Positions 54,082-63,207 are shown, counted from the stretch's first letter. The stretch is 64,000 bases of DNA from Arcobacter venerupis (GCF_013201665.1 NZ_CP053840.1:1178001-1242000); one strand, 5' to 3'. Notes: a model not told the origin generated them from the sequence alone. Translations and numbers: made by a program.

Positions 54082-55815
54082 CTAATACATACTATTTATA
54101 ACATTTGAATATTTTTCTTCAATTTTAGCTCTACAAATTTTCATAGATGGAGTTAATTCTCCTGTTTCTATTGAAATATTATTGGTTAAGATTTCGAATT
54201 TTACTATTTTTTCCCATTTATTTAGATTGGAATTCACTCTATTTATGTGGTTCGAAATACTCTTTAGAATATCATCTTTGTTATAATATTCTTCTATAGT
54301 TAAATTCTTATTTAGTTTTTTTGCATTTTCATATTTCTCTTTATCCACAAAAAGTAGGGCAGAGGTGTATTTTCTATTTTCAGAAATTATAACTGCAAAC
54401 TCTATATATTTATTTTTAGATAATTTTTGCTCAATTTCAACAGCATTTACATACTCTCCCGTTGAAGTTTTGAATATCTCTTTCGTTCTACTTTTTATAA
54501 ATAAATATCCCTCTTCATCTAAGAATGCAACATCACCTGTGTGAAGCCAACCATCTTTATCTATTGTTTTAGCTGTTAATTCCCCTTGATTTAAATAACC
54601 TTTCATCAAAGCAGGGCCTTTTACAAATAGTTCGCTGTTTTCATTTATTTTGATTTGCGCACTTGGAATTACCTTTCCACAAGAACCAACTTTATTTGCA
54701 TTTGGATAATTTGTAGAAATCACAGGTGAAAACTCAGTCAAACCATATCCTTGATAAACGGGAACATTTATATTTACAAAGAATTGTGCAATTTCTTTTG
54801 AAAGAGGTGCTCCTCCACTTATTAGTTTTTCAAGTTTAGAACCAAAGATTTCTCTAAATTTTGAATAGACAAGTTTGTCATAAATCTTAAATAAAAGTGA
54901 GTTTTTATTTATATCTTCTTTTAGGGCATAGGCAAATGCAAAAGAGGCTATTGCTCGACTAATAAATGGTTTTGTAGAGATATTTAGTTTAATTTTGTTA
55001 AATATTTTCTCTAAAAGTCGCGGAACAACAGTCATAATTGTAGGTCGCACAACTTTCATAAGATTTGCAACATTTAAAACATCATCAACAAAATAGATAC
55101 TAATTCCACGACTTAAATAATAACTCATTACAGTTCGCTCAAATATATGAGCCAAAGGAAGAACAGAAAGGGAAACTTCATGTTGTTCAAGATTTATCAA
55201 ACTATTTATATCATGAAGTTGTGAAACAATATTTTTATGTGTAAGCATCACACCCTTTGGAGTTCCAGTATTTCCACTTGTATAAATGATAGAAAAAATA
55301 TCATCTTCTAATGCTTCAAAAGAGGTAAATCCACTAGAATCACAAATCTGTTTTCCAATTACTAAAATCTCATCAAAGTTATAGAAATTTGGCTCTTTTA
55401 TACAAAAGTTGTGAGTAATAAAAGTAAGATGTGAATTCTCTTTTTCTATGTCATTTAGTCTTTCTTGAGAATCAATAAACATAAATTTCATAGAAGAGTC
55501 TTTTATCTCAAAATTAAGATTTTCACTAGAAATATTTGCAAAAATAGGAACACTAATAGCTCCCACTTGTAAAATAGCAAAATCAAAAATAAGCCAAAAA
55601 GGTGAAGATTTAGCAAAAATCCCAACCTTATCCCCTTTTTGAATACCTAAATCTTTCAAAGCAAGACTCAAACAAATAACTTTGTTCTTAAAATCACTTG
55701 TTGAGATATTTGTATATTTTCCATTTGATAAATAGTTTAAAAAATATTCATTATCATAGTTGTTTGATATATGTAAAAAAAGTTCACTATAGGTTTTGAA
55801 GTTGTAAGCATTCAT
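54082..55815 (-). CDS. fadD: long-chain acyl-CoA synthetase (AMP-forming)
   Basis: A 577-residue ANL-superfamily ligase. It has the P-loop-like IIYTSGNTGTPKGVMLTHKN, LPLAHIFERT, GYGLTEFSPV (adenine-binding) and DGWLHTGDVAFLDEEGYLFIKSRTKE, resembling long-chain fatty-acyl-CoA synthetases of FAA1/FadD15 type. It is the first gene of the beta-oxidation operon and activates imported fatty acids. RBS AGGAG precedes the ATG. The divergent upstream region carries a 17-bp perfect inverted repeat (55899-55915) that may be its operator. Confidence 0.92.
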   Translation of the reverse strand: MNAYNFKTYSELFLHISNNYDNEYFLNYLSNGKYTNISTSDFKNKVICLSLALKDLGIQKGDKVGIFAKSSPFWLIFDFAILQVGAISVPIFANISSENLNFEIKDSSMKFMFIDSQERLNDIEKENSHLTFITHNFCIKEPNFYNFDEILVIGKQICDSSGFTSFEALEDDIFSIIYTSGNTGTPKGVMLTHKNIVSQLHDINSLINLEQHEVSLSVLPLAHIFERTVMSYYLSRGISIYFVDDVLNVANLMKVVRPTIMTVVPRLLEKIFNKIKLNISTKPFISRAIASFAFAYALKEDINKNSLLFKIYDKLVYSKFREIFGSKLEKLISGGAPLSKEIAQFFVNINVPVYQGYGLTEFSPVISTNYPNANKVGSCGKVIPSAQIKINENSELFVKGPALMKGYLNQGELTAKTIDKDGWLHTGDVAFLDEEGYLFIKSRTKEIFKTSTGEYVNAVEIEQKLSKNKYIEFAVIISENRKYTSALLFVDKEKYENAKKLNKNLTIEEYYNKDDILKSISNHINRVNSNLNKWEKIVKFEILTNNISIETGELTPSMKICRAKIEEKYSNVINSMY

Positions 55816-55898
55816 TTTAGCTCTCCTATGATAGTTAAATTATAATAATTATAACTATAAATAATTTATTATCAAGAGAAGGCTTACAAAATAGATAT

Positions 55899-55915
55899 TG
55901 TTTATATTATAAACA
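55899..55915. promoter_or_regulatory. 17-bp perfect inverted repeat upstream of fadD
   Basis: TGTTTATATTATAAACA, palindromic about 55907, 84 bp from the fadD start and 110 bp from the NACHT gene start. TetR- or FadR-type regulators of fatty-acid genes bind sites of this size; assignment to such a regulator is inference. AT-rich palindromes can also arise by chance here. Confidence 0.4.
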
Positions 55916-55992
55916 GTAGAAATTACACATAATTATATTAAATTAGAAGTTCAAAATATAAAAGCATTTTAATTAATTATTAAAAGCTGTTG

Positions 55993-56018
55993 TATAATAA
56001 AAATTATTTTTAAAAGGA
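55993..56018 (+). promoter_or_regulatory. promoter -10 and ribosome-binding site of the NACHT gene
   Basis: TATAAT at 55993-55998 predicts a transcript start near 56005. AAAAGGA at 56012-56018 is a good Shine-Dalgarno sequence, and exactly 6 nt after it stands an in-frame ATA codon (56025), not ATG. There is no other gene start within reach, so this RBS strongly marks the true start of the long frame. Confidence 0.6.
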
Positions 56019-56024
56019 TTTATC

Positions 56025-58619
56025 ATAAAAAATATAACTACTATTACAGATTTAATTACTGATGGTTTCAAGTTCATTGATAAAAAAGATTATTTAAAAG
56101 ATTTTTTATCAAACAATGATGATTTATTATCAACAACTTCTTGGGGAAAACTAATAAAGTATTTAGGTGAAAAAGCTGTTGAAATAAGTGATTTAAACGA
56201 AGCATATTATTTTACAATTTATACAACTTATCTAAATACTTTTGAAAAAGCTTTAGACTATTTTGAAATTAGTTCAAATAACTTTTCAATTCCATTTAAT
56301 GAGGATTTAAAATATGATTATAATGAATTTGAATTATCAAAAATCACATCAAATCATTTAAAAATATATTTTGATGGAATATTTAAAGATTTTCTTTTAG
56401 AAGAGGATAAATCAAAAGTTCAAAGATATATAAACAATAATATCAAATTAAATTATTTTGAAGTACTAGAGCAAAATAGTTCAGTTTTAAATAAATATTT
56501 AAATCATACAAAAAGTATTTTAGGAATAGAAGAAAAAGAAATTTTTTTTAAAAATAAATATAAAAATACAATTGCAAATGAATATTTTGAAGTTGTATTG
56601 GGTGATGAAAATAGTTTGACTTTAGATGATTTGTATATTGAACCATATTTTAGAGTTCATAAAAATTGTTTTAAAGATAGTGATGAAAGATTAAAAGATG
56701 AACGAAGAGATAAATATGTAGATGTAGAAGATGAAAGTATTCATAATTTCATAGATGATATTTTAAACAATAAAAATAAACATAATTTAGATTTAAAAGA
56801 TGTAAATACCATATTTATAGCAGGGCAACCAGGTCAAGGTAAAAGTTCTTTTACAAAAAGATTTATTTACGATATGGTTGAAAATAGAATTTCTTTATCT
56901 AAAGATGTAATTTTAATTAAACTTAAAAATATAAAAGAACCAAATGATTTAAAAAATAAAAGTTTTAAAGAAATAGTAAAAGAAAATACAAGATTAGAAA
57001 TACATAACTTAGATGACTATATCGTAGTTCTTGATGGGCTTGATGAATTAGTAATGAAAACAGGTTTATCAACCAGTGATATTGAAACAATATGTCAAAA
57101 ATTTTCAAGAGAAAATACAACAATAATTATCACAACAAGACACGGGTATCTAAATTTTGATATATTAAACGAAGATAATATAGCTGTTGTAGAATTAAAA
57201 GAATTAGATGAAACTCAACAATTGTCTTGGTTAGAAAAATATAAAAAAACATATCCCGATATAAAACTATCAAATGAGATTATAGAAAAATTTCATAAAG
57301 ATGAAGATAAACATATTTTAGAGCTTATAAATCAACCTATTTTATTACATATGATTGCAAAAATGGATATAGAAAATATTGAAGAGTTAAGTAAAACTAC
57401 TTTATATAGTGAATTCTTTGAAATATTAATCAAAAGAAAATGGGAAAAAGATGCTCATACTCTATCAAAATTAAAAGGACTTGACCAAGAGGAATATTCA
57501 AGAGTTTTAAAAAATATGTTAAAAGAATTAGCTTTTCATATTTTTAATTCAGAGTATGAATATATCCAAAAATATGAGTTCGAAAAGTTAGAAAGTGTAA
57601 AAGAACTTCAAGGATTATTAGCAGAAAAAAACAACAATGAATCTTTAAAATCAAATCTAAAAGGTGTAATGGTATCTTTTTATTTTAAAGAGATAAAAAA
57701 AGTTGAAGAATCTAATCCTGAAGAAAGAAATGAGCACTATGCTATAGAGTTTTTACATAAATCACTTATGGAATATATGGTTGCTTCATATATTTATGAT
57801 TATTTAGATGAAAAGTTTTTAGATAAATCAAGTAAAACAAAAAAATATCATATTGACAGCGGAGAAGAAGTTTTAAAAGAGTTATGGTATCTATTCCATC
57901 AAAAAAGAATTTCTAGTGAAGTTACAGATAATTTATTAGAAATTATCAAAGAAAAAGAACAAAGTATAAATGATGAATTATCAAAGAGATTTGATGTTTT
58001 TTTAACATATTTGATAGAAAAAGACTTTTTATATGAATCAAATATAGGAAATAATAATCCAATAGAAAAGGCAAAAGATACTTTTTACGGATTTTGGCAA
58101 GTAATGTGTAATCTTGATGATAAAAATCACATGCCGGAAGATGGATATTTAAAACGTAAAATATTTAACAATTTTATTATAGATAGTGTTAATGAATTTA
58201 ATTTAATAAATATGGATTTATCAAATATGTATATCGGAAATATGGTTTATTTTGCATCTTCTAAAGGTTATAAAATTAATTTTAATGGTATTCATATAGG
58301 TGCATCCTTATTATTTGGTAGAAATAATAAATTTCATAATATATATATATTAGATGAAGTAATAAATTTAAATAAAGCAGAGAGGATTATTCATTCTAAG
58401 ATTTCATACACAACATTTAATGATTGTTCTTTCTCGACTGTAGATTTAATAAGTTGTCATTTTGTGAATTGTCAATTTAGTAAAGTAGTTTTTAGTAAAT
58501 TTAGTCATAGTTTGATATTTCAAGATTGTACTTTTATAAATTGTAAAGAAATTGATTTTAAGGAATTAAAAAAAGATAATTATTTTATAAATTGTACAAA
58601 TGATGATAAAAAAATCTAA
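56025..58619 (+). CDS. NACHT-domain STAND NTPase with pentapeptide-like C-terminus, AUA start
   Basis: The frame is open from 56001 to 58619, and the RBS at 56012-56018 points to ATA 56025, giving 864 residues. The first conventional start (TTG 56598) would remove 191 residues. The N-terminal 190 residues are helical and unrecognised. LYIEPYF leads into the NACHT ATPase, with Walker A GQPGQGKSS (about residues 267-275), Walker B YIVVLDGLDELV (about 332-343) and a sensor TTRHGYL. A helical arm follows, then a C-terminal stretch (about 750-850) of cysteine-rich pentapeptide-like repeats (FNDCSF, FVNCQF, FQDCTF, FINCKE). Bacterial NACHT proteins are anti-phage sensors; that role is inferred. Confidence 0.72.
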   Translation: MKNITTITDLITDGFKFIDKKDYLKDFLSNNDDLLSTTSWGKLIKYLGEKAVEISDLNEAYYFTIYTTYLNTFEKALDYFEISSNNFSIPFNEDLKYDYNEFELSKITSNHLKIYFDGIFKDFLLEEDKSKVQRYINNNIKLNYFEVLEQNSSVLNKYLNHTKSILGIEEKEIFFKNKYKNTIANEYFEVVLGDENSLTLDDLYIEPYFRVHKNCFKDSDERLKDERRDKYVDVEDESIHNFIDDILNNKNKHNLDLKDVNTIFIAGQPGQGKSSFTKRFIYDMVENRISLSKDVILIKLKNIKEPNDLKNKSFKEIVKENTRLEIHNLDDYIVVLDGLDELVMKTGLSTSDIETICQKFSRENTTIIITTRHGYLNFDILNEDNIAVVELKELDETQQLSWLEKYKKTYPDIKLSNEIIEKFHKDEDKHILELINQPILLHMIAKMDIENIEELSKTTLYSEFFEILIKRKWEKDAHTLSKLKGLDQEEYSRVLKNMLKELAFHIFNSEYEYIQKYEFEKLESVKELQGLLAEKNNNESLKSNLKGVMVSFYFKEIKKVEESNPEERNEHYAIEFLHKSLMEYMVASYIYDYLDEKFLDKSSKTKKYHIDSGEEVLKELWYLFHQKRISSEVTDNLLEIIKEKEQSINDELSKRFDVFLTYLIEKDFLYESNIGNNNPIEKAKDTFYGFWQVMCNLDDKNHMPEDGYLKRKIFNNFIIDSVNEFNLINMDLSNMYIGNMVYFASSKGYKINFNGIHIGASLLFGRNNKFHNIYILDEVINLNKAERIIHSKISYTTFNDCSFSTVDLISCHFVNCQFSKVVFSKFSHSLIFQDCTFINCKEIDFKELKKDNYFINCTNDDKKI

Positions 58620-58678
58620 ATAGTCAATAAAATATCATTGATAAAAAAATATGATAAAATCAAAAACAAGGTAAATCC

Positions 58679-58984
58679 ATGAACTGTCCAAACTGCAACG
58701 AAAAAATTGAATTAACAACAAAAAGATATTTTAAAAGTCTGTTAGGAAAACATATTTGCCCAAATTGTTCTACTGTGTTCAGTTTAAAACACACAAAAAT
58801 ATATTTTTTATGGATATTTTTATCAATCGTTTTTGTAGTGTGTAGTTCTTTATTTATAATTAATTTTGTCACAAATAAAGAGGTTTTAAATATAATTTAT
58901 ATGCTTTGGTTGGTGATTTTATTTTTTGTTTGCAGTTTTATAGATAGAAAAATTGAAAATAGTTTGCCGACTCGGAATAACTAA
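58679..58984 (+). CDS. zinc-ribbon membrane protein (CxxC-x20-CxxC type)
   Basis: 101 residues. The N-terminal zinc ribbon has CPNC (residues 3-6) and CPNC (27-30) separated by 20 residues, which fits the cxxc_20_cxxc small-protein family. Two transmembrane helices follow (about 41-63 and 70-88) and a short basic tail. The function is unknown. It lies 59 nt downstream of the NACHT gene on the same strand and could be co-transcribed, but it has its own AAGG at 7 nt from the ATG. It shares a terminator hairpin with the convergent acidic-protein gene. Confidence 0.75.
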   Translation: MNCPNCNEKIELTTKRYFKSLLGKHICPNCSTVFSLKHTKIYFLWIFLSIVFVVCSSLFIINFVTNKEVLNIIYMLWLVILFFVCSFIDRKIENSLPTRNN

Positions 58985-58994
58985 ACTCCTTCAA

Positions 58995-59020
58995 ATAAAG
59001 AGTAATTTCCTACTCTTTAT
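58995..59020. terminator. bidirectional terminator
   Basis: ATAAAGAGTA, an ATTTCC loop and TACTCTTTAT give a 10-bp stem between convergent genes. It contains the stop and last codons of the acidic-protein gene. Confidence 0.6.
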
Positions 59021-59267
59021 CTAATCTCATCTCTTCAAGAACTTCTAAAATATCTAAAGCATCTTCTTCTGTAAGGTTATTGTTTTCAATATCTAGTTCA
59101 ACTTCATCAAAATATGCTTTCATCTCTTCGAGATATTTTAATTCATCTTTATCATCTTTTGAACAATCGCCACTATCGATTATGTCCATCATCTCTTCTA
59201 AATTTTCATCAAGTTCTGGGATTAACTCTTCTTTTAGTATTTTTGCAAGTTTTTCTACATTTGTCAT
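59010..59267 (-). CDS. small acidic hypothetical protein (paralogue at 24.8 kb)
   Basis: An 85-residue protein with a strong negative charge, predicted to be two or three helices and without signal peptide. It shares its layout with the protein at 24758-25048 (MT.V.KL, then (L/M)IPE, a DD pair, EEM and a following acidic helix). The 4-nt overlap with the upstream peptide deformylase gene (ATGA type) shows translational coupling. Its function is unknown; partnership with a basic protein or the ribosome-linked deformylase is possible but untested. Confidence 0.62.
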   Translation of the reverse strand: MTNVEKLAKILKEELIPELDENLEEMMDIIDSGDCSKDDKDELKYLEEMKAYFDEVELDIENNNLTEEDALDILEVLEEMRLDKE

Positions 59268-59803
59268 TTTTTTTCCTTGATTTTTTTTAAATAAACTTCT
59301 TCACTTATAATATCTTTATTTGATTCAACTCTATCAATATAGGCAAGTCCAATTAAATGGTCATACTCATGTTGAAAAATTCTAGCTACAAAATCTTTAA
59401 AGATAATAGTTTTTTCTTCATCATCTAAAGTTTTGTATTTTACTTTTATTTTATTAAATCTAGGAACTATGGCTCTAATTCCTGGAATGCTAAGACATCC
59501 TTCCCAATCTTTGTTTTTACCCTTTGAAGTTTTTATTATTTGGGGATTTATTAAAACTAACTCTTGCATCAATGGAGCATTTGGGTATCTATCATTTGGT
59601 TTTGATGAAATAATCATAATCTGTTTTGAAATAGAAATTTGAGGAGCAGCAAGGCCAACGCCATTTGATTTTTTTAAAGTATCAATCATAATTGAAATTA
59701 TCTCTTTTGTCTCTTCACTTTTTACATCTTTTACTTTTTTAGCTTTTTTTCTCAAAACTTTTTCACCAAGTTTAGCTATTTTTATATTTGTTGAATCAAT
59801 CAT
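59264..59803 (-). CDS. def: peptide deformylase
   Basis: A 179-residue metalloenzyme with the three PDF motifs: GVGLAAPQI, EGCLSIPG (Cys metal ligand) and QHEYDH (HExxH). It removes formyl groups from nascent N-terminal Met. The loop between the first and second motifs is longer than in E. coli Def (MIISSKPNDRYPNAPLMQE), a feature of some type I-B/II-like enzymes. The genome probably also has the usual def next to clpP, so this could be a second copy. It is coupled to the downstream acidic protein. Confidence 0.93.
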   Translation of the reverse strand: MIDSTNIKIAKLGEKVLRKKAKKVKDVKSEETKEIISIMIDTLKKSNGVGLAAPQISISKQIMIISSKPNDRYPNAPLMQELVLINPQIIKTSKGKNKDWEGCLSIPGIRAIVPRFNKIKVKYKTLDDEEKTIIFKDFVARIFQHEYDHLIGLAYIDRVESNKDIISEEVYLKKIKEKK

Positions 59804-59839
59804 TTTAAACCTTTTTAATAAATATATACAAATATCAAT

Positions 59840-60280
59840 TTAGACTTTTATAACATAATAGCCTACAAAATCAACACATATTTTCCCCTCTTCAATTATT
59901 TGTGATTCTATTTTTATAGAGGCACTTTTTTTGTTTTCTAACTTTTGTTTTAATATTTTTATCTCTTGTAATAAGGGCTTTTTTGTGTGGCAAATTATAT
60001 CATTTGTTACTGGTTTTCTAAAGCTTGTTTCATTTTTAATGATTACAATATTATTTGAATCAAAGCCTAATTCTTTTGAAATCAGCCAACATAAACTCCA
60101 TGCACTTATAATACTCAAAGTTGATAAACTTCCACCAAAAGCTGTACCTTTATCATTTATATTTGGCTCAAGTGGAACGGTGGTAATTAATTCATTTATA
60201 TTATAATCTTTGATTTGTAATTCCATCATTTTTGTTAGTGGAATCTCATTGTAAAGTTTATTTTGAAGTTCTTGTATCAT
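59840..60280 (-). CDS. YiiD-C-terminal-type hotdog thioesterase
   Basis: 146 residues. The hotdog signature NDKGTAFGGSLSTLSIISAWSLCWL (NxxGTxFGGxL pattern) matches the thioesterase domain of YiiD/FabH-associated proteins (YiiD_C). Preceding strands fit the fold (LITTVPLEPN), and a C-terminal strand (KICVDFVGYYVIKV) completes it. It is predicted to hydrolyse an acyl-CoA or acyl-ACP thioester; the substrate is unknown. It is soluble. It lies 36 nt upstream of the def gene and probably heads the def operon. Confidence 0.78.
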   Translation of the reverse strand: MIQELQNKLYNEIPLTKMMELQIKDYNINELITTVPLEPNINDKGTAFGGSLSTLSIISAWSLCWLISKELGFDSNNIVIIKNETSFRKPVTNDIICHTKKPLLQEIKILKQKLENKKSASIKIESQIIEEGKICVDFVGYYVIKV

Positions 60281-60375
60281 TTTTTTACCCTTTATTTTAA
60301 ATAAAATTTGATTAATTTTTTTGTTCTAACTTATCATTATAGTACAAAAAAAATATTGAACAAAGAATAAATATT

Positions 60376-60394
60376 ATGTACAATAGTTGTACAT
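60376..60394. promoter_or_regulatory. TGTACA-type palindrome 1 upstream of acnB
   Basis: ATGTACAATAGTTGTACAT is a perfect inverted repeat with a 3-nt spacer, 185 bp before the acnB ATG. Single half-sites (AGTACAA) lie at about 60341 and 60410, so the motif recurs across the region. Confidence 0.55.
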
Positions 60395-60489
60395 CAATAG
60401 GATGATAATAGTACAATTATAGAGTATAAGAAAATTATTTAATCTCTCTTTTTAACCATAGTGTAACTTTTATTTACATAAATAAAGAC

Positions 60490-60518
60490 TTGTACAATTC
60501 TTTGCAAAAATTGTACAT
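60490..60518. promoter_or_regulatory. TGTACA-type paired sites 2 next to the acnB promoter
   Basis: TTGTACAAT and ATTGTACAT separated by 11 nt. The right-hand site ends 18 nt before the extended -10 TGATATAAT, so a bound protein would sit on the -35 region. This fits a repressor; the regulator is not identified. Confidence 0.5.
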
Positions 60519-60535
60519 ACTAATTTTTTTCTTTG

Positions 60536-60544
60536 TGATATAAT
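60536..60544 (+). promoter_or_regulatory. extended -10 promoter of acnB
   Basis: TGATATAAT, start expected near 60551, leader of about 29 nt ending in AGAGGAGA before ATG. Confidence 0.65.
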
Positions 60545-60579
60545 AAATCAAACTTTCTAAAATAAAGAGGAGATAATAT

Positions 60580-63153
60580 ATGAGTTTATTAGCAAATTAT
60601 AAAGCACATTCACAAGAAAGACTTAATGAAGGTAATTTACCTGCATTACCTTTAACTGCTGAGCAAACTGCTGAATTAGTAGAATTATTAAAAGCTAACC
60701 CAGTTGTTGAAGCTGAATACTGTTTAGATTTATTTACAAACAAAATCAACCCAGGTGTTGATGATGCTGCTTATGTAAAAGCTGCATTTTTAAATGATAT
60801 TGTACAAGGAAATGTAACTTGTTCTGTAATTTCTAAAGTTCAAGCAATTGAAATTTTAGGAACAATGATGGGTGGATTTAATGTTACTCCACTTGTTGAA
60901 GCATTAAAAATTGCTGACGTAGCAGATGCTGCAGCAAATGAATTAAAAAATACTATCCTAGTTTATAATGCTTTTAATGATGTTAAAGAATTAATGGACG
61001 CTGGAAATGCTAAAGCTAAAGAAGTTATCGAATCATGGGCAAATGCTGAGTGGTTTACTAATAAACCTGCTTTAGAAGAAGAAATGACTCTAACTGTATA
61101 TAAAATTCCTGGTGAAACAAATACAGATGATTTATCTCCTGCAACTGTTGCATTTACAAGATCTGATATTCCATTACACGCAACTGCAATGTTACAATCA
61201 AGAATGGAAAAATCATTAGAAAAAATGGCCGAGTTAAAAACAAAAGGTCACCCTTTAGCATACGTTGGTGATGTTGTTGGAACTGGATCTTCAAGAAAAT
61301 CAGGTATCAACTCTGTTCAATGGCATATGGGAAGAGACATCCCAGGTGTTCCAAATAAAAGAACTGGTGGGGTTGTATTAGGTTCTATTATTGCTCCAAT
61401 TTTCTTCAATACTGCTGAAGATTCAGGATGTTTACCAATCGAAGCTAGCGTTGATGCTTTAGAAACTGGTGATGTTATTACAATTAAACCATACGCTGGT
61501 GTAATTGAAAAAGATGGTGCTGTTGTTTCTAAATTTACTTTAGCTCCAAATACTTTAACAGATGAAATGAGAGCTGGTGGAAGAATTCCATTAATTATTG
61601 GTAAAGGTTTAACTGCAAAAGCAAGAGCTGCATTAGGTTTAGGTGCTTCAACTGCATTTATCGCGGCTTCTCAACCAGCTGATAACGGTAAAGGATTTAC
61701 TCAAGCTCAAAAAATGGTTGGAAAAGCTTGTGGTGTTGAAGGTGTTAAACCAGGTATGTATGTTGAGCCAATCGCTACAACTGTAGGTTCTCAAGATACA
61801 ACTGGACCAATGACTAGAGATGAGATTAAAGAACTTGCTGCATTATCTTTTGGTGCTGATATGGTTATGCAATCATTCTGTCACACAGCTGCTTACCCAA
61901 AACCAGCTGACATTAAATTAAGACATACTTTACCTGAGTTTATCTCTTCAAGAGGTGGAGTTACATTAAGACCAGGTGATGGTGTTATTCACTCATGGTT
62001 AAATAGATTATGTTTACCAGATACAGTAGGTACTGGTGGAGATTCTCATACAAGATTCCCAATTGGTATCTCTTTCCCAGCTGGATCAGGTCTTATTGCA
62101 TTTGCTGGAGTTACAGGTATGATGCCTTTAACTATGCCAGAATCTGTATTAGTAAGATTCAAAGGTGAAATGCAACCAGGTATTACTTTAAGAGATTTAG
62201 TTAATGCTATTCCTTACCAAGCTATTCAAGATGGTTTATTAACTGTTGAGAAAAAAGGTAAGAAAAATGTATTTGCTGGAACAATCGTTGAAATTCAAGG
62301 TTTACCAGACTTAAAAGTTGAGCAAGCATTTGAATTATCAGATTCAGCAGCAGAGAGATCAGCAGCAGCTTGTTCTGTTCAATTAGATAAAGAACCAATT
62401 ATTGAATATCTATCTTCAAATATTGCTTTAATTGAAAAAATGATTGAAGAAGGTTACGAAGACGCTAAAACTCTTCAAAGAAGAGCAGATAAAATGAGAG
62501 AATGGATTGCAAATCCAGTATTATTAACTCCTGACGCTGATGCTGAATATAAAGCAATTATCGAAATTGATTTAAATACAATTACTGAGCCAATCTTAGC
62601 TTGTCCAAACGATCCAGATGATGTTGATACATTAACAAACATCAACAATGATCCAAAAAGAATTAAAAAAATCGACGAAGTATTCGTAGGTTCTTGTATG
62701 ACTAATATTGGATTATTCAGAGCTTTAGGTGAAGTACTTAAAGGTGAAGGTGAAGTTCCTTCTAAACTATGGGTTGCGCCACCAACAAAAATGGATAAAG
62801 AGCAATTAACTGAAGAGGGTTATTATTCAATCTTTGCAGCAGCTGGTGCAAGACTTGAAATTCCTGGTTGTTCTTTATGTATGGGTAACCAAGCACAAGT
62901 ATCTGAAGGTGCTGCTGTATTCTCAACATCTACAAGAAACTTTGATAATAGACTAGGAAAAGGTTCTCAAGTTTATTTAGGTTCTGCTGAAGTTGCTGCT
63001 GTTACTGCACTTTTAGGAAGATTACCATCTGTTGCTGAATATATGGAAATAGTACCTAAAAAAATTACAGAGAAAAACAGAGATGGTGTTTATAAATACT
63101 TAAACTTCCACCAAGTTACTCCTGCACAATTAAGAAACCTAGTACACTCTTAA
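60580..63153 (+). CDS. acnB: aconitate hydratase B
   Basis: An 857-residue bacterial aconitase B. The N-terminal HEAT-like region begins [10 protein letters not shown]; the swivel domain has [20 protein letters not shown] and [17 protein letters not shown]. The core has [24 protein letters not shown] and the cluster ligands: a Cys in SQQ-like [16 protein letters not shown] and GCSLCMGN. It converts citrate to isocitrate in the TCA cycle. The N-terminus can also bind mRNA in other bacteria. Codon use is richer in GC-ending codons than its neighbours, typical of high expression. It is followed by a strong terminator. Confidence 0.98.
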   Translation: MSLLANYKAHSQERLNEGNLPALPLTAEQTAELVELLKANPVVEAEYCLDLFTNKINPGVDDAAYVKAAFLNDIVQGNVTCSVISKVQAIEILGTMMGGFNVTPLVEALKIADVADAAANELKNTILVYNAFNDVKELMDAGNAKAKEVIESWANAEWFTNKPALEEEMTLTVYKIPGETNTDDLSPATVAFTRSDIPLHATAMLQSRMEKSLEKMAELKTKGHPLAYVGDVVGTGSSRKSGINSVQWHMGRDIPGVPNKRTGGVVLGSIIAPIFFNTAEDSGCLPIEASVDALETGDVITIKPYAGVIEKDGAVVSKFTLAPNTLTDEMRAGGRIPLIIGKGLTAKARAALGLGASTAFIAASQPADNGKGFTQAQKMVGKACGVEGVKPGMYVEPIATTVGSQDTTGPMTRDEIKELAALSFGADMVMQSFCHTAAYPKPADIKLRHTLPEFISSRGGVTLRPGDGVIHSWLNRLCLPDTVGTGGDSHTRFPIGISFPAGSGLIAFAGVTGMMPLTMPESVLVRFKGEMQPGITLRDLVNAIPYQAIQDGLLTVEKKGKKNVFAGTIVEIQGLPDLKVEQAFELSDSAAERSAAACSVQLDKEPIIEYLSSNIALIEKMIEEGYEDAKTLQRRADKMREWIANPVLLTPDADAEYKAIIEIDLNTITEPILACPNDPDDVDTLTNINNDPKRIKKIDEVFVGSCMTNIGLFRALGEVLKGEGEVPSKLWVAPPTKMDKEQLTEEGYYSIFAAAGARLEIPGCSLCMGNQAQVSEGAAVFSTSTRNFDNRLGKGSQVYLGSAEVAAVTALLGRLPSVAEYMEIVPKKITEKNRDGVYKYLNFHQVTPAQLRNLVHS

Positions 63154-63172
63154 TAGTTATTTTAAGCTGTAC

Positions 63173-63207
63173 AAAAGGGGAGAGGCTTTGCCTCTCCCCT
63201 TTTTTTT
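63173..63207 (+). terminator. strong intrinsic terminator of acnB
   Basis: GGGGAGAGGC, a TTT loop and GCCTCTCCCC, preceded by AAAA and followed by TTTTTTTT: a 10-bp GC-rich stem extended by A-U pairs, among the most GC-rich stretches of the window. Confidence 0.95.

Noticed and set aside
56598-56600. TTG as the start of the NACHT gene
   Set aside because: It has only a weak GAAG before it, and the frame stays open for 191 codons upstream to a strong RBS.
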